Source: PS1 clade bacterium
GTDB lineage: Bacteria; Pseudomonadota; Alphaproteobacteria; RS24
Assembly: GCA_016779015.1 (NCBI GenBank)
Contig: JADHOK010000006.1
Span: 1 to 26,639 of the forward strand
Length of the DNA: 26,639 nt
Reading direction: 5' to 3'
This document shows, one piece after another, positions 1 to 7,155 of this stretch. The stretch's first letter is position 1. Every line of letters begins with the position of its first letter. A program made the position numbers and the translations under genes. The notes below the pieces were generated by a model. The model did not search any database, was not told where the DNA came from, and saw only the letters and a list, made by a program, of their open reading frames with translations.

Positions 1-1
1 G

Positions 2-685
2 CACGATGATATCAGCACCCTGCCGCCGTTGCCGACGCTGATGGTGGCCAATGAGTTTTTCGACGCCCTGCCGATACAGCAATACAAAAAAACCCCCGAT
101 GGATGGGCGCCGATTGTCGTCGCCGCCGGCGATGACACTTTATCGCTGAGTACTGGTGCCGCCGAAACAACACCGTTCTCGGATGCGCTGACCGCATGTC
201 TGCCCGAAAAAATCGCCACCGGTGCGATTGTTGAAAGCGCGCCTGCCGTTGAAGCGGCGATGCAATGCGCGGCGCAGCATATTGCGGCGCATGGCGGGGC
301 GGCGCTGCTGATCGATTTCGGCCATAGCGAACCGGCATGCGGCGACAGCTTTCAGGCGATGCGCGGACACGGCTTTGTTGACCCTTTGGCCGAGCCGGGA
401 CTGGCCGACTTGACGGCGCATGTAAACTTTCCGCTACTCGCCCATATCGCCAAAACCTCCGGACTGAACACCGCGCTCTGTGAGCAGGGTCGCTTTCTTG
501 AAGCCTTAGGCCTCAATTTACGGGCGCAGCAATTAATGCAGCTAAGTCCGGGCCGCGAGATTGATATTCAGACCGAGCGTCATCGCCTCGCTGCGCCGCA
601 GGAGATGGGCAGTCTGTTCAAAGTGCTGGGCGTGGCGCATAAAGACACGCCGCCGCTGGCCGGTTTTCTGCCCGAGGGGCCATAG
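2..685 (+). CDS. MidA/NDUFAF7-family SAM-dependent methyltransferase, 3' part (5' end outside window)
   Basis: The open frame runs from the first bases of the window without a start, so the gene is cut at its 5' end; about 227 C-terminal residues are visible. The segment VANEFFDALP near the visible N-terminus is the signature of the DUF185/MidA/NDUFAF7 family. In mitochondria this class-I SAM-dependent protein arginine methyltransferase modifies the NDUFS2 subunit of complex I during assembly. A second family segment, LLIDFGH followed by Y/F-rich residues and DPLAEPGLADLTAHVNF, gives the 'D...GxaDLTaHVdF' pattern typical of the family. The missing N-terminal part would carry the SAM-binding GxGxG. 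The next gene, pgeF, begins one base after the stop, and MidA-pgeF adjacency is usual in alphaproteobacteria. A role in complex I assembly is inferred from the family. Identification is fairly certain; the substrate here is not shown. Confidence 0.87.
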   Translation, partial: HDDISTLPPLPTLMVANEFFDALPIQQYKKTPDGWAPIVVAAGDDTLSLSTGAAETTPFSDALTACLPEKIATGAIVESAPAVEAAMQCAAQHIAAHGGAALLIDFGHSEPACGDSFQAMRGHGFVDPLAEPGLADLTAHVNFPLLAHIAKTSGLNTALCEQGRFLEALGLNLRAQQLMQLSPGREIDIQTERHRLAAPQEMGSLFKVLGVAHKDTPPLAGFLPEGP

Positions 686-686
686 C

Positions 687-1427
687 ATGGTCGCGCCGAT
701 AACCCATCCGGCCCTCGGTGTGCCGCACGGTTTCTTCACCCGCAAAGGCGGCGTTTCTGACGGCATTTATGACAGTCTCAATACCGGCCTCGGCTCTGAC
801 GATGATAGCGACCGCGTGCTGGAGAACCGCGACCGCGTGCGCGCCGCGCTCGCCGCATCGGCATTGGTGACGGCGCATCAGACGCACAGCACGGTGACGC
901 ATTTCATCGACACGGCGCAAACCGGCCTAAAAGCGGACGCCTTGGTAACCAAAACCCACGGTCTGGCGATTGGCGCGCTGGCCGCCGATTGCGCGCCAGT
1001 GCTCTTGGCCGACGCGACAAACAGCATTGTCGGTGCCGCGCATAGCGGCTGGCGCGGGGCGTTTGACGGCATATTGGCCAGCGTCGTCGAGACCATGCGG
1101 GTGCATGGCGGGCGCGACATCACGGCGATAATCGGCCCGTGCATTTCGCAGGCCGCCTATGAGGTAGGGCCGGAATTTATCGCCCGTTTTGAGACCGATT
1201 ACGCCGATGATCTGGACTTGTTTTCGCCTTCAAGACAGCAACACCACCACATGTTCGACCTGCCACGTTTTGTGCAAAGGCAATTGGGGCGCGCCGACGT
1301 CGCGGCGCATATTCTGGGGCCTTGCACCTATCAAGAAGAAGACGCGTTCTTTTCCTACCGCCGCACCACCCATCGCGGCGAGGCCGATTATGGACGACAA
1401 ATATCAGCCATCTGCCTGCCCGCTTAA
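687..1427 (+). CDS. pgeF: Multicopper-oxidase-like laccase-domain protein PgeF/YfiH (purine nucleoside phosphorylase family)
   Basis: The predicted protein has 246 residues, normal for the YfiH/DUF152 family. Members are zinc enzymes formerly called polyphenol oxidases. They have been shown to phosphorolyse or deaminate purine nucleosides, and in E. coli to correct a peptidoglycan-precursor error. Visible motifs are GFFTRKGGVS near the N-terminus, THQTH-like AHQTHS, LAADCAPVLL (Zn-ligand Cys) and AAHSGWRGAFDG (Zn-ligand His plus the GWRG signature), followed by IGPCIS and YEVGPEF. The frame is open for 126 bases further upstream, inside the methyltransferase gene. I chose the ATG at 687, one base after that gene's stop, because homologues begin with a short stretch before the 'HGFFTR' motif. 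It is probably translationally coupled to the methyltransferase gene. The reaction in this organism is family inference. Confidence 0.9.
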   Translation: MVAPITHPALGVPHGFFTRKGGVSDGIYDSLNTGLGSDDDSDRVLENRDRVRAALAASALVTAHQTHSTVTHFIDTAQTGLKADALVTKTHGLAIGALAADCAPVLLADATNSIVGAAHSGWRGAFDGILASVVETMRVHGGRDITAIIGPCISQAAYEVGPEFIARFETDYADDLDLFSPSRQQHHHMFDLPRFVQRQLGRADVAAHILGPCTYQEEDAFFSYRRTTHRGEADYGRQISAICLPA

Positions 1428-1449
1428 AAAGCGTTATTTGTCTTTTTTG
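1420..1449 (+). terminator. Weak possible terminator at the end of pgeF
   Basis: CGCT-TAAAA-AGCG forms a 4-bp stem over the pgeF stop codon and is followed, after a short spacer, by a T-rich run (TCTTTTTT). The stem is short, so this is only a suggestion. Confidence 0.25.
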
Positions 1450-1539
1450 TTACAGAAACGGGGATAATTCAAAAACGCAAATAGCGAATCTCATAAGGCT
1501 TTGTTATTCAAATAGAGCCTCATTTCAGGAGACCCCGTC

Positions 1540-2472
1540 ATGAAAATCATCGCCGGAAACAGCAACCTTCCATTGGCCGAAGAAATCAGCGCCTATCTGG
1601 ACGTTCCGCTGGCCGAAAGCACGGTGCGCCGCTTCGCCGACAATGAAGTGTTTGTCGAAATTTTGGAGAATATGCGCGGCGAGGATGTGTTTGTCGTGCA
1701 ATCAACTTCGGCACCGGCCAATGACCATTTGATGGAATTGCTGATTATCATCGACGCGCTGCGCCGTGCTTCGGCGCGCCGTATCACGGCTGTGCTGCCC
1801 TATTTCGGCTATGCGCGCCAAGACCGCAAGCCGGGGCCGCGGACACCGATTTCGGCCAAGCTGGTGGCCAATCTCATCGAGGCGGCGGGCGCTGACCGCG
1901 TGCTGACGCTTGACCTGCACGCCGGACAAATTCAGGGGTTTTTCGATATTCCGACCGATAATCTGTTCGCCGCGCCGGTTTTTGTCGACGACATTAAGAG
2001 CCGTTTTGACGGCCGCGAATTAATGGTCGTGTCGCCCGATGTTGGCGGCGTGGTGCGGACCCGCGCTTTGGGCAACCGTATCGGTGCCGACCTCGCCATT
2101 GTCGATAAGCGCCGCGAACGGGCCGGTGAAAGCGAAGTGATGAATATTATCGGCGACGTTTCCGATCGGCATTGCCTGCTGGTCGATGATATTGTCGATA
2201 GTGGCGGCACGTTGTGCAATGCCGCTGAAGCGCTGCTCAATAATGGCGCGCAATCCGTCTCCGCCTATATCACCCATGGGGTGCTGTCGGGTGAGGCGGT
2301 CAATCGGGTGAATAATTCGCAACTCGAAAAACTGCTGATTACCGACACGATTATGCCGACCGAAGCGATATTGAGCTCGGATAAATTCGGCGTCATCAAA
2401 ATCGCCGAGCTGATCGGCGAAGCGATGCGCCGCACCACCGATGAGAACTCGGTTTCCAGTCTCTTCGACTAG
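1540..2472 (+). CDS. prs: Ribose-phosphate pyrophosphokinase (PRPP synthetase)
   Basis: This enzyme makes 5-phosphoribosyl-1-diphosphate from ribose 5-phosphate and ATP in the cytoplasm, feeding purine, pyrimidine, NAD, His and Trp synthesis. The 310-residue length is the family norm. Residues 89-102 (FGYARQDRKPGPRT) form the ATP-binding region. DLHAGQIQGFF at 125-135 is the divalent-cation/PRPP-synthetase signature. LLVDDIVDSGGTL at about 213-225 is the phosphoribosyl-binding loop. The ATG at 1540 has CAGGAG upstream with good spacing. A 112-bp gap from pgeF contains a possible GATAAT -10 box at 1463-1468, so prs probably has its own promoter. Identification is very secure. Confidence 0.97.
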   Translation: MKIIAGNSNLPLAEEISAYLDVPLAESTVRRFADNEVFVEILENMRGEDVFVVQSTSAPANDHLMELLIIIDALRRASARRITAVLPYFGYARQDRKPGPRTPISAKLVANLIEAAGADRVLTLDLHAGQIQGFFDIPTDNLFAAPVFVDDIKSRFDGRELMVVSPDVGGVVRTRALGNRIGADLAIVDKRRERAGESEVMNIIGDVSDRHCLLVDDIVDSGGTLCNAAEALLNNGAQSVSAYITHGVLSGEAVNRVNNSQLEKLLITDTIMPTEAILSSDKFGVIKIAELIGEAMRRTTDENSVSSLFD

Positions 2473-2536
2473 TGTTTTCGGCCAAATCATTAGGCATTGC
2501 GTAGCACGCAAGGCGGCGTTATAAACCGCTCACGAT

Positions 2537-2565
2537 ACGGTTTTGCACCCCTGGAGGAAAACCGG
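2537..2565 (+). promoter_or_regulatory. Small hairpin in the rplY leader
   Basis: CGGTTTT and AAAACCG form a 7-bp perfect stem around a 13-base loop about 55 bases before the rplY start. Many ribosomal-protein mRNAs carry autoregulatory leaders, but nothing here proves that; it may also be a weak terminator for prs without a U-run. Confidence 0.25.
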
Positions 2566-2620
2566 TCTGACGGCCATGGCATGGGTTATGGGCGGATTTA
2601 TCGCTTAAAAGGAGACAGAA

Positions 2621-3286
2621 ATGTCTGATATTCTAGAAATTACCGCTACCAAGCGGGAACGGGCCGGTAAGGGGGTCGCTCGTGCATTACGTCGTGAAGG
2701 ACTTGTGCCGGCCGTGATTTATGGGGACAAACAAGACCCCGAAGGTATCACTCTGAAAATGGGTCAAGTGAAGAAGCTGTATAACACCGGTCGCATGCTC
2801 AACACGCTGCTGGAAATCGAAATTGACGGCAAAAAGATACGCGCCATCGCCCGCGATGTGCAGCTGCATCCGGTGCGCGACGATGTTCTGCACGCCGATT
2901 TCCTGCGCCTCGGAAAAGGCGCGAAAATTGCGGTTGAAGTATCTGTGACCTTCCTCAATGAAGAGACATGCCCGGGCCTGAAACAGGGCGGCGTGTTGAA
3001 CGTTGTGCGTTATACGGTTGAGCTGAACTGCCCGGCAGACAATATTCCCGAAACCATTGAGCTTGACCTTGCGGAAGCGCAAATGAATGACAGCTTGCAT
3101 ATTTCGGAAGTGACTTTGCCCGAAGGCGTTGAGCCGGTGATTGACGACCGCGACTTTACCATTGCCACCATCGCTGCTCCGGCCGCTCTGAAGAGCGAAG
3201 GGTCCGAAGCTGCGGAAGGTGAAGAAGGTGAAGACGGCGCCATCGAAGGCGATGAGGGTGCTGCGGACGAAGGCGGCGAAGAGTAA
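2621..3286 (+). CDS. rplY: 50S ribosomal protein bL25, Ctc (general stress) form with acidic C-terminal tail
   Basis: This is the 5S-rRNA-binding protein of the large subunit in its long two-domain Ctc/TL5 form. The N-terminal 5S-binding domain starts TATKRERAGKGVARALRREG and includes VPAVIYG and HADFLR, both standard bL25 segments. The C-terminal beta domain (about residues 100-190) has VPVEV-type strands, with GGVLNVVRYTVELNCPA as the typical linker motif. The last 35 or so residues are an unusually acidic Glu/Gly/Asp tail, seen in many alphaproteobacterial homologues. The start at 2621 has a strong AAAAGGAGACAG ribosome-binding site. It is followed by pth and ychF, the usual rplY-pth-ychF order of alphaproteobacteria. 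Identification is secure at 221 residues. Confidence 0.96.
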   Translation: MSDILEITATKRERAGKGVARALRREGLVPAVIYGDKQDPEGITLKMGQVKKLYNTGRMLNTLLEIEIDGKKIRAIARDVQLHPVRDDVLHADFLRLGKGAKIAVEVSVTFLNEETCPGLKQGGVLNVVRYTVELNCPADNIPETIELDLAEAQMNDSLHISEVTLPEGVEPVIDDRDFTIATIAAPAALKSEGSEAAEGEEGEDGAIEGDEGAADEGGEE

Positions 3287-3379
3287 TCTTCGCGGGCCCT
3301 TTTTTGCGAGATGCCCTCGCCCCAACGGGGCTTGGGTTCAGCACCCCGCCGCGAGAAGCCCTAATTCGGGAATGATGAC

Positions 3380-3991
3380 ATGCAGCTTTTTGTCGGCCTA
3401 GGTAATCCCGAACCCAAATACGCCAAACACCGGCACAATATCGGTTTCATGGCCATAGACGCGCTGGCCGCGGCCTATGAGTTTGGCGATTTTCGGGAAA
3501 AATATCACGGCTTGCTCGCCGAGGGACAGATAGGCAGTGAAAAAGTGCTGCTGCTGAAACCGCAAACTTTCATGAACAAAAGCGGCGTCAGCGTTTCTGA
3601 AGCGGTTAATTTCTTCAAGCTTGATGGCAGTCAAATCGTCGTGTTTTATGACGAACTTGACCTGCCGCCGGGCAAGCTGCGGATGCGGCGCGGTGGCGGC
3701 TTTGCCGGCCATAATGGGCTGAAAAGCATCAACGCGCATATGGGGGGCGATTTCCGCCGTGCCCGCCTCGGCATTGGTCACCCGGGCGATAAAGCCCGCG
3801 TGAACAGCCATGTGTTGGGCGATTTCGCCAAAGCCGATGCCGACTGGCTGGCGGATTTTTTGAAGGCGTTGTGCGCGCACGCACCGCTTTTGGCAGCCGG
3901 CGACGACGCCACTTATCAAACCCGTGTGGTCGAGGCCATGCAGACACAAACGCCATCAGAAAAAGAGCAGGACGAGACCAATGGGATTTAA
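3380..3991 (+). CDS. pth: Peptidyl-tRNA hydrolase
   Basis: Pth cleaves the ester bond of peptidyl-tRNAs that drop off the ribosome, recycling tRNA in the cytoplasm. The 203-residue protein begins with FVGLGNPEPKY and has catalytic His19 in KHRHNIGF. It also has Asn66 (QTFMNKSG), Asp94 (YDELDLPPGK) and Asn112 in GGFAGHNGLKS, i.e. the complete family active site. The C-terminal end is a hydrophilic tail (about residues 185-203). The start ATG at 3380 follows a weak purine-rich stretch (GGGAATGATGAC). The last 11 bases overlap the ychF start, so translation of the two is probably coupled. Very secure. Confidence 0.96.
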   Translation: MQLFVGLGNPEPKYAKHRHNIGFMAIDALAAAYEFGDFREKYHGLLAEGQIGSEKVLLLKPQTFMNKSGVSVSEAVNFFKLDGSQIVVFYDELDLPPGKLRMRRGGGFAGHNGLKSINAHMGGDFRRARLGIGHPGDKARVNSHVLGDFAKADADWLADFLKALCAHAPLLAAGDDATYQTRVVEAMQTQTPSEKEQDETNGI

Positions 3992-5078
3992 ATGCGGCAT
4001 TGTCGGACTGCCCAATGTTGGCAAATCAACGCTGTTCAACGCGCTGACCAAAACCGCCAGCGCGCAAGCGGCGAATTTTCCTTTTTGCACAATTGAGCCG
4101 AATATCGGCGATGTCGCTGTGCCCGATGAACGCCTCGACAAGCTCGCCAATATCGCGCAATCGGCCAATCGCATTCCAGCGCGGCTGAGTTTTGTCGATA
4201 TTGCCGGTCTGGTGCGCGGCGCGTCAAAAGGCGAAGGGCTGGGCAATCAATTCCTCGCCAATATTCGCGAGGTCGATGCCATCGCCCATGTGCTGCGCTG
4301 TTTTGAGGATAGCGATATCACCCATGTCGAGGGCAAGATTGACCCGCTGGCCGATGCTGATGTGGTGGACACCGAGTTGATGCTGGCTGATCTGGAAAGC
4401 CTTGAAAAGCGCGAGGACAATCTACGCAAGAAAGCCACCACCAAAGACAAAGACGCGCTTGCCGAATTGGAACTGGTCGATCTGGCCTTGGCCGAATTGC
4501 GCGAGGGGCGTCCGGCGCGCAAGGCCGATATTCCTGAAAACCGCGAACGCGATTGGAAGAACCTGCAACTCATCACCGCCAAGCCGGTGATTTATGTGTG
4601 CAATGTCGAGGAAGAAAGCGCCGAGAGCGGCAATAGCCTGTCGGCCCAAGTGGCTGAAAGAGCGGCGGTCGAAAACGCCGAAACGGTGATTATCTCGGCA
4701 CGTATTGAGGAAGAACTGGCGCAGCTCGACGACACTGAGCGGCTGGAATATCTCGAGACGCTGGGACTGGAGGAGCCGGGGCTCAATCGCCTCATCCGCC
4801 AAGGCTATGCGCTGCTCGACCTGATCACCTATTTCACCGCCGGCCCGAAAGAAAGCCGCGCCTGGACCGTGAAACGCGGCACCGCAGCGCCGCAAGCGGC
4901 AGGCGTCATCCATACCGATTTTGAACGCGGCTTCATCAAGGCCGAGACCATCGCCTATAAAGATTACACCGAACTGAATGGCGAAGCAGGCGCGCGCGAC
5001 GCCGGTCGCCTACGCCAAGAAGGCAAGGACTATATCGTCGAAGACGGCGATGTAATGCTGTTTCGATTTAACGTTTAA
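3981..5078 (+). CDS. ychF: Redox-regulated P-loop ATPase YchF (Obg-like ATPase 1 family)
   Basis: YchF is a TRAFAC-class NTPase that prefers ATP and binds ribosomes, and it has been linked to oxidative stress. The protein is 365 residues, the family standard. Walker A is GLPNVGKST at 9-17. The switch/G3 segment is DIAGLVRGASKGEGLGNQFL around residues 73-92, a YchF hallmark. The G4 motif is NVEE at about 208-211 rather than NKxD, which explains ATP over GTP specificity. The C-terminal TGS domain includes DLITYFTAGPKESRAWT and KDYIVEDGDVMLFRF(N). I chose ATG 3981, which overlaps the pth stop by 11 bases; the frame is open further upstream but inside pth. The gene ends only two bases from the stop of the opposing DUF488 gene. 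Confidence 0.97.
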   Translation: MGFKCGIVGLPNVGKSTLFNALTKTASAQAANFPFCTIEPNIGDVAVPDERLDKLANIAQSANRIPARLSFVDIAGLVRGASKGEGLGNQFLANIREVDAIAHVLRCFEDSDITHVEGKIDPLADADVVDTELMLADLESLEKREDNLRKKATTKDKDALAELELVDLALAELREGRPARKADIPENRERDWKNLQLITAKPVIYVCNVEEESAESGNSLSAQVAERAAVENAETVIISARIEEELAQLDDTERLEYLETLGLEEPGLNRLIRQGYALLDLITYFTAGPKESRAWTVKRGTAAPQAAGVIHTDFERGFIKAETIAYKDYTELNGEAGARDAGRLRQEGKDYIVEDGDVMLFRFNV

Positions 5079-5080
5079 AA

Positions 5081-5509
5081 TTATAGATGGTTAATTTCTA
5101 CATTTCCCCAATTGTCACGCAAATATTCCGCAACCAATCTACGGTGACATTCATGCGGTTTATCTTCACTGCAAAGCAAGCAGCCACCATCTATTTCTAA
5201 GGGATCAATTTTCTCAATTTGCCTTCTCGTCATGAGTTTATGAAATGCAACTTCATAATCCCCCCATGAACCCTTATGCTTTTTATAGTCGTCCAGTATT
5301 TCTTTAGTGGGTGCCAGCTCAGGCATATGGACATAATCAATTCCGTGCTGACGGCAGAAATAGGCCAAATCATCTTTTTTGGCGAATCCGGACAACTGTG
5401 AGGAATTATTTAAACGAACATCAATGAGTTTTTTTACCCTCGCGTTCAAAAGACGCGAAAAGAAAGTTTCCGCATTCTTTTTCGTAAAGCCCAGAGTATT
5501 CAGCCTCAT
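5081..5509 (-). CDS. DUF488 domain protein, 'GFTKK' subtype (cassette gene 3)
   Basis: The 142-residue protein is a compact single DUF488 domain. It starts TLGFTKK (5-11), continues with DVRLNN at 30-35 and HMPELAPTK around 61-69, and carries the family-defining LLCSEDKPHECHRR at 111-124. The conserved residues are Cys113, Glu115, Cys121, His122 and Arg123. It lacks the IGHS N-terminal motif of its neighbour, so the two belong to different DUF488 subgroups. The family has no settled function that I know of; the invariant C-x-E...C-H-R cluster looks like a catalytic or metal site. It lies 9 bases downstream of the other DUF488 gene, in a cassette clearly richer in A+T than the flanking genes. 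It is tail-to-tail with ychF with no visible terminator. The family call is confident; the role is unknown. Confidence 0.88.
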   Translation of the reverse strand: MRLNTLGFTKKNAETFFSRLLNARVKKLIDVRLNNSSQLSGFAKKDDLAYFCRQHGIDYVHMPELAPTKEILDDYKKHKGSWGDYEVAFHKLMTRRQIEKIDPLEIDGGCLLCSEDKPHECHRRLVAEYLRDNWGNVEINHL

Positions 5510-5518
5510 GATTTATCC

Positions 5519-6079
5519 CTAATTTTTGGCCTTATAAGCAATTTTTCTGCCTTTTGTCTCATAAACAGTATCCTCATCCGACATTAGCAAATCTGGTTGC
5601 TTTACAGATTGTTTTATTACTAGATCATGAGAAGTTGCATGGCCATCTGCCATAATATGATTTACTTCTATCCCAGCCTTTATCAGATATTTAGCAACCA
5701 GATGGGTTCGATGACAGTCTAAAGGATTTTTCTCAGAACACATTAGCGCGATTGAGTGCTTCTTAGCCCCCTCTATAAGACGCTTAAGACCATTTTGAAA
5801 ACTGGTAGTCTCGGCAACTTTGTCAAAATCAACTTTACCGTCGATATCATATAGTGCCGTATTGTTTCGACGAGCCCCTAGCTCCTCGCCCAGGAAAACA
5901 TAGTGAATCCCTTCTTTGAGGAGAGAATCTTTTAGGTTTTCTCTGGAGAACTGGGATGCATATTTGCTGTAAGGATTGGACCGGACATCTGCTACTGCAT
6001 CAATCTTGTTGCCTTTAAGAAGCAACAAAAAATCTTCAATACTGTGATTTGAGTGGCCTATCGTAGCTATTTTGATCAT
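5519..6079 (-). CDS. DUF488 domain protein, 'IGHS' subtype (cassette gene 2)
   Basis: The protein has 186 residues. The N-terminus has the classical TIGHS (6-10), followed by DVRSNPYSKY (31-40), LGEELGARR (63-71) and MCSEKNPLDCHR (113-124). The conserved residues are Cys114, Glu116, Cys122, His123 and Arg124, followed by a VNHI segment. About 40 residues after the domain form a polar, Lys-rich tail. The ATG at 6079 lies four bases downstream of the stop of the upstream cassette gene, so the genes are co-transcribed and probably translationally coupled. DUF488 proteins are widespread, uncharacterised and often found in mobile or accessory gene neighbourhoods. The paired occurrence of two diverged DUF488 types suggests they act on related substrates or as a heteromer (inference). 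Function is not known. Confidence 0.88.
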   Translation of the reverse strand: MIKIATIGHSNHSIEDFLLLLKGNKIDAVADVRSNPYSKYASQFSRENLKDSLLKEGIHYVFLGEELGARRNNTALYDIDGKVDFDKVAETTSFQNGLKRLIEGAKKHSIALMCSEKNPLDCHRTHLVAKYLIKAGIEVNHIMADGHATSHDLVIKQSVKQPDLLMSDEDTVYETKGRKIAYKAKN

Positions 6080-6083
6080 TAGA

Positions 6084-6773
6084 CTACACTATAGGATTCT
6101 GGGTTATTAAGCCACAAACCAGCTTATAGGCATCTTCATTGTTGCTTCTAGGTGACCTGTATAACTCACCTAAACTTAAACAAAGAAGCACGTTTTGAGT
6201 GACCGGATAAGTTCCACTTTCCTTAGCCTTAAAGACCCTTTCAATCTCACAATCCGTCACGCTCAAATCTAGGTCGGTAACACCGCTTCTAAATTCAGCA
6301 CGTACTTTCTTGCCTTCTCCATACTTGTTTTGACTTACGGTTATTTCTAATTTTTCGACGAGCAAGAGGCAAAGCGAGTGATTGATTTTAGTAATTTGAT
6401 TTTTGGGAACTCGGTCAGAATTCCCAGGCGAATGTCTTAACCACAATGGGTCAGCCATGCTATCGGCAAATGTCAACGCCTCATGCCGATTTAAAGATTT
6501 CTCAAATTTCCACTGTTCATTAGCTATCAAACAGTTCTCGCTTTGATATGCACTATGGTTTTGAGGTCGCACACTCTCAAATGGAACACTTATCACATCA
6601 AGTAGTTTAGCAACCCCACCTCCAGACAATTTTTGTTCAGTGTCTTCTATCTCTTGTCCGGAACGACTACTTACAGGCCGCACCCAGCTTCGGGAGGCAA
6701 TATCTTTACCCGCAAAACACTTTCTATTTAGTTTTCTTGAGTTTGCGAAACAGACAATAGATTTCCTCTCCAT
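6084..6773 (-). CDS. Protein resembling dual OB-fold (DuOB) family, first gene of DUF488 cassette
   Basis: The 229-residue soluble protein shows no membrane segment or signal peptide. It has SIVCFANSRK (5-14), CFAGKDI (19-25), WVRPVS (30-35), LLDVISVPF (57-65) and YQSEN (76-80). Its C-terminus has an EDAYKLVCGL segment. From memory this pattern matches the family called 'dual OB-containing domain', found next to DUF488 genes; I could not check this by search. OB folds usually bind nucleic acids or nucleotides, so a substrate-recognition role for the DUF488 partners is a reasonable inference. The ATG at 6773 has GAGGG seven bases upstream. Base composition is AT-rich compared with the flanking host genes, suggesting horizontal acquisition. 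It certainly encodes a real gene; the family call is moderate. Confidence 0.68.
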   Translation of the reverse strand: MERKSIVCFANSRKLNRKCFAGKDIASRSWVRPVSSRSGQEIEDTEQKLSGGGVAKLLDVISVPFESVRPQNHSAYQSENCLIANEQWKFEKSLNRHEALTFADSMADPLWLRHSPGNSDRVPKNQITKINHSLCLLLVEKLEITVSQNKYGEGKKVRAEFRSGVTDLDLSVTDCEIERVFKAKESGTYPVTQNVLLCLSLGELYRSPRSNNEDAYKLVCGLITQNPIV

Positions 6774-6835
6774 GACAGCCCTCTATTTTTATTATTATCA
6801 GACCATTTCACTTCTGCATTTAGTGGCCCTAACTG
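6774..6835 (-). promoter_or_regulatory. AT-rich leader of the DuOB-DUF488 cassette
   Basis: On the minus strand this holds GATAATAATAA and then AGAGGG just before the ATG at 6773. A TTGACA lies just upstream on the same strand, overlapping the small gene's stop region, but its distance to the AT-rich -10-like run is too long for an ideal sigma70 promoter. No operator or riboswitch was recognised. Confidence 0.3.
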
Positions 6836-7012
6836 TCAATCAGTTATGCCGTCGCGTAGCTGATTTTGCTGCGCGTGAAACACAATAACAAAATCAACAA
6901 GACCGATGGCGACACCGCTGAGGATAGTCATCGCGCCGCCGCCCAATATCGATATCCAGGCGGTGGCGATGAGGAGCGCTGCCAGTGACGGCAGCCAGAA
7001 AAGCTGCACCAT
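6836..7012 (-). CDS. Small hydrophobic (membrane) protein, 58 aa
   Basis: Reading the minus strand from ATG at 7012 gives 58 codons ending in TGA at 6836-6838. The product begins MVQLFWLPSLAALLIAT and continues with a second hydrophobic stretch (ILSGVAIGLVDFVIVF), then a polar tail QQNQLRDG. This predicts one or two membrane helices. A GGAG ribosome-binding site lies seven bases upstream of the ATG, and codon third positions are GC-rich, like the host genes rather than the DUF488 cassette. It sits downstream of the petABC terminator on the same strand and upstream of the DuOB gene, with which it may be co-transcribed. I do not recognise the family. The RBS, host-like codon use and hydrophobic pattern support a real gene, but it is short. 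Confidence 0.5.
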   Translation of the reverse strand: MVQLFWLPSLAALLIATAWISILGGGAMTILSGVAIGLVDFVIVFHAQQNQLRDGITD

Positions 7013-7078
7013 AGTAAGCTCCGTTTTTGTTGTTCTTGAGCGGTTTTACTATGGCAGGTCGCAAACCTTGGCGGCAAG

Positions 7079-7112
7079 AAAAAACCCCGCCTCATTGCTG
7101 AAGCGGGGTTTT
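7079..7112 (-). terminator. Intrinsic terminator of the petABC operon
   Basis: On the minus strand AAAACCCCGC / GCGGGGTTTT form a perfect 10-bp stem with a 12-base loop, and the right arm runs into six T residues. It lies about 45 bases after the cytochrome c1 stop. This is a textbook rho-independent terminator. Confidence 0.92.
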
Positions 7113-7155
7113 AAAGTCTCTGGAAAATCCGGTTTTCGTTAGGGCGCGGAAAAAA

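Noticed and set aside
561..686. Longer start for pgeF inside the methyltransferase gene
   Set aside because: The extension is Arg/Trp-rich out-of-frame translation of the upstream gene; ATG 687 fits family length.
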